Positions 61,649-64,000 of a DNA stretch of 64,000 bases are shown one piece after another (positions within the stretch are counted from its first letter, which is position 1; every line of letters starts with the position of its first letter). This stretch comes from Minicystis rosea (GTDB lineage Bacteria; Myxococcota_A; Polyangia; Polyangiales; Polyangiaceae): NCBI GenBank assembly GCA_001931535.1, contig CP016211.1, positions 15,267,501 through 15,331,500 on the forward strand, in the 5' to 3' direction. Both the position numbers and the translations under genes were made by a program. The notes beneath the pieces are model-generated. The model did no database searches. It was not told the origin of the DNA and saw nothing but the letters and a program-made list of their open reading frames with translations.

Positions 61649-63687
61649 CTACCGACGAGATACGACCTTCACCCGTTCCCACGAGCCGGGCGCTTCCGCC
61701 GTCGCCTTCACCAGCGATCCCCAGGCCGCGAGGCGCTGCTCTTGGACGACCACGAGGTCATGCGGATCGAAGAGCGTGACCTTCCCCGTTTGCGCTGCCA
61801 GCTCCCGGTGTAGCCGCAGCCGATCCTCCGGGGGCAGCGGCAGCCGGTCCAGCTCGTAGAGGGAGATCGAGGGCGAGTAGGGGTGGCCTCTGCGCAGCCG
61901 GGCTTTGTGATCGAAGTGTCGCCGGTGCTCCCCCCAAAAGGCACGCCACTTCGCGGGGTCGGTCGACGGTGCTTCGAGGGTCTCCGGGGAGCCCGCCGAG
62001 GGCGCGTCCCGTGGGTCGCTCAGCAGTGCGGCAAGCGAGCGTTTCGGCTTCGGCGGGTCCGGGTCCGGGTCGACGACCATCACATCCTCGACCGCCTCGG
62101 GGGCACATCGACGGTCTCGACCAGGTTCGCGCCCAGCAGACGCTCGAGGGCTGCCCCCGCGGCCAGCTTGACCTTGTCGTCGTCCGCACCGAGGAGCTCG
62201 ATGAGGGCCGGCACGGCTTCCACGAGGCCAGCCCATCCCATGGCCTCGATCGCGGCCACCGTCGGAGAGGCCTCCGCACGCGCGAGCAACCAGCGCGCGT
62301 CCTGCTCATCGGCCACGAGCGCCAGTCGCACGAGCGCGCGATCTCCCAGGGCGCCGGCCGCTGCGGCGCGCGCTGTCGCGGCGGCTGCCGGGTGCGCGGC
62401 GAGCGCCATGGCGTCGAGCGCCGCCGTCTGTACGCGGAGATCTGCATGCGCGCGCGCACGATCGAGCGCGCGCGGCAGGTCTCGGTGGCGCGCGATCGCG
62501 AGAGCCGGCAGCAAGAAAGCGAGGATCCTCGGGTCCTCGTCCTCTGCAAGCGCGCTGAGGTCTGCCTCCGTGAGCCACCCGCGGTATGCCAGTACCTCGA
62601 CGGCGATGGCTCTGCACGCACGCTCGGTCGACGCCAAGAGCGAGCGCAGCATGGCGGGCACGAATGGGTTCGGCGCGAGCTTCATCGCCGACACGAAGGG
62701 CTCGGCCACGATCGGATCGTTCGGTCCGAAGTGGTGGAGCACGCGCTCTGCGCTCCCGAGCGCGTCGCGCCCCTCGAGGCAACCGCCGAGCAGCGAGATC
62801 GCGAACACGGTCATCGGATTGGCGACCGGCGCATCCATCGCCAGCGGCTCGAGGTACGCGACGGCGGTCGGCCCGAGCGCCGCGATCGCATCGACGGCGT
62901 GCACCATGCGTCGCTCGATGGCCAGGGATGTCCGCCAATCGTCGCCCGCGAGCGGCGTGCGTTGCAGGCCGAGCATGCCGATCTCCTCGAAGCACTGACG
63001 CGCCCAGCGCTGCACGAAGAGATCTTCTCGAAGCGCGGGCGCCGGGCTCTCGGCGAAGCCCGGCGGGGGCGCGGCCGGCGCGGATGTTGGGCCCTTGGAT
63101 GGCGGTAGCGCTGCTCGCTGCGCGAGCTTGGCCAGGCGCTCCTGCGTGCGGCGGGTGGCCATGTCCACCACCGCAGCGAGATCCTCGAACGTCGTGGGCT
63201 CGGGCAGCGCCGCGACCGGGATCTCCTCTTCAGGCTCGGGGACGGGCGGCGCGCGGAACGAGGGGACGATCGAGGGGCGATCGATCACGTGGAGCGGCAG
63301 CACGTCGACGCCGGCCATGAGCACCGCGGGTGCTCGCCCGGCGAGCGCGACACGAGGGAATCGCTCTTCGGCGGCAACGAGCTCCGCGCACGCTTCGCGA
63401 AGCGACGCGAGCGCGCGCGACATGCCCGCACGCGCGACGAGGACCGCCCCTTCCCATAGTCGACCGTGCACGAGCCCGATCGCGGTGATGCGATCTGCGC
63501 GCCCGTCGAACGCGTCGTACATGGCCGCGAGAGCACGCTCGAGGTGCCGGGCCGCCGGAGCGAGGTAGAGGCTCGGCTCATTCTCGTCGCCAATCGCTCG
63601 AGCCGCTTCGTGCGTGAGGCTGTGCGCTCGTTCGAGGTGCTTCATCCAGGCCGAAGTCGGATCAGCGGAGGGGAGCGCGCTCGCCAT
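61649..63687 (-). CDS. HEAT-repeat protein of T6SS clusters (TIGR02270-like); frame break near 62100
   Basis: From ATG 63687, the first 535 residues contain a helical N-terminus, an Ala/Pro linker (about 185-210) and HEAT repeats (A-I-A-V-E-V-L-A-Y-R-G-W, V-Q-T-A-A-L-D-A-M-A-L-A, V-K-L-A-A-G-A-A-L-E-R-L-L-G-A). Frame 1 then stops at 62080. The family C-terminus continues in the other frame (V-V-D-P-D-P-D-P-P-K-P, W-R-A-F-W, Y-S-P-S-I-S-L-Y-E-L-D-R-L-P-L, F-D-P-H-D-L-V-V-V-Q) to 61649. The break coincides with a run of five C (plus-strand G run 62099-62103); six C would restore a 679-residue protein. TIGR02270-like proteins sit in T6SS loci; role unknown. Confidence 0.78.
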
Positions 63688-63718
63688 GCCGAGGAAGGGT
63701 TTAGCCCCTTTCCTCGGC
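63688..63718 (-). promoter_or_regulatory. 5'-leader hairpin directly before the HEAT gene start
   Basis: On the minus strand, CCGAGGAAAGGG pairs with CCCTTCCTCGG, separated by a few bases, ending one base before the ATG. The purine-rich 5' arm (GAGGAAAGGGG) is the only ribosome-binding-like sequence and would be sequestered when folded. This suggests translational control, or simply a strong structural leader. Confidence 0.4.
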
Positions 63719-63795
63719 GAGCGTCGAGTACGATGCGTCGCGCATGGGATCTGCGCGCCTCGCTCTGGAAGCTCGGCGTGACGCTCGCCGACGAC

Positions 63796-63819
63796 GTCCG
63801 AGCGACTGAGCGCTCGGAC
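63796..63819 (-). terminator. Hairpin downstream of the partial propeller gene
   Basis: GTCCGAGCG-ACTGAG-CGCTCGGAC, a perfect 9-bp stem, 15 bp beyond the stop of the partial minus-strand gene at the window end and 108 bp before the HEAT gene start. Likely terminator. Confidence 0.6.
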
Positions 63820-63834
63820 CAGGGGAGCACCACG

Positions 63835-64000
63835 TCACTCCCCCGGCAGCTTCGCCACGAGCGCATCCGGCCCGATCGACGTCAGCGGCCCGAACCCCAA
63901 ATCGATCGTCCCATCGACGTTCGCCACCAGCAGCAAGTCGCCCGCGGGCGTCGCGGCGATCCGGCGGACGTCGATCGAGCCCTCGGCGGCGCTCATCGCG
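63835..64000 (-). CDS. C-terminus of a beta-propeller (SBBP-type) protein, partial
   Basis: The gene enters from beyond the window; the last 54 residues are visible (I-A-A-T-P-A-G-D-L-L-L-V-A-N-V-D-G-T, I-D-L-G-F-G-P-L, A-L-V-A-K-L-P-G-E, stop TGA 63835-63837). The D-G-T-I-D-L-G-F-G-P-L pattern is the same blade type as in the lipoprotein at 455-2377. Probably another surface lipoprotein; its N-terminus is not seen. Confidence 0.6.
   Translation of the reverse strand, partial: AMSAAEGSIDVRRIAATPAGDLLLVANVDGTIDLGFGPLTSIGPDALVAKLPGE

Noticed and set aside
61541..61780. Small plus-strand open frame after the second STAND-like gene
   Set aside because: It overlaps the family-matching C-terminal frame of the minus-strand HEAT gene and has no ribosome-binding site or family match.
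42941..63687. Complete type VI secretion system
   Set aside because: Only spike, tip, adaptor, effector and accessory genes are present; no sheath, baseplate, membrane-complex or ClpV genes, so it is an effector island.

Overview
The window is very GC-rich DNA with strong third-position GC bias, so long spurious antisense reading frames are common. Gene content points to a myxobacterium (Myxococcota, probably Polyangiales). It has two large eukaryotic-like Ser/Thr kinases plus a PEGA-type kinase, FHA-fused sigma-54 activators, secreted lipoproteins with D-D-D-C-N-G Cys-rich motifs and beta-propeller repeats, an N-A-L-S-P repeat lipoprotein, a myxobacterial-type retron, and a VgrG/Rhs effector island. 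The taxonomic call is inference from content only.

Layout. 0-10 kb: a surface beta-propeller lipoprotein, a lipid acyltransferase and GNAT pair, a SUV3-like helicase, a PGPGW membrane protein, a PEGA kinase, and a coupled TIM-barrel/nucleotidyltransferase pair. 10-25 kb: a CBS protein, a retron-type reverse transcriptase (RT), a tandem FKBP lipoprotein, an N-A-L-S-P lipoprotein, two divergent kinases with degenerate cyclase-like modules, a retron msr-msd-like non-coding RNA, and a translationally coupled WHSWIM plus HEAT/ARM gene pair. 25-34 kb: dienelactone hydrolase-like and DUF427 genes, then a reductive pyrimidine-degradation set (preA, preT, beta-ureidopropionase-like amidase, CoA-acylating semialdehyde dehydrogenase) and divergent cstA. 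34-42.5 kb: two FHA/sigma-54 regulators, an MBL hydrolase, an acidic repeat protein, and an ABC importer of the NMT1/THI5 class. 43-63.7 kb: a type VI secretion (T6SS) effector island with three VgrGs, DUF2169, a ketosynthase-like protein, a DUF4150 PAAR-like spike, and an Rhs protein with a predicted deaminase toxin tip. It also holds two paralogous STAND-like proteins and a HEAT protein. No T6SS core (sheath, membrane or ClpV genes) is present. The last 166 bases hold the C-terminus of another propeller protein.

Main discovery. Bases 20867-21114 (minus strand) have the architecture of a retron msr-msd RNA: terminal 35-nt inverted repeats (32/35 identical; two of the three mismatches become G-U pairs only in minus-strand RNA), an A-G-C with a candidate branching G exactly at the a1 boundary, and an internal 22-bp msd stem. 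It begins 19 nt after a WHSWIM gene that is coupled to a HEAT/ARM gene, the accessory pair I recall for type XIII retrons. The only RT in the window, which carries YADD and VTG retron motifs, lies 8.3 kb away with five other genes' worth of sequence between and has no room for an RNA beside it. I read this as one retron system split into two loci, which neighbourhood-based searches would miss.

Three genes of the effector island (third VgrG, DUF2169, HEAT protein) each carry a one-base frame break that a single extra G/C in a short G/C run would repair. They are either consensus errors or decay, and should be checked before these genes are called pseudogenes.
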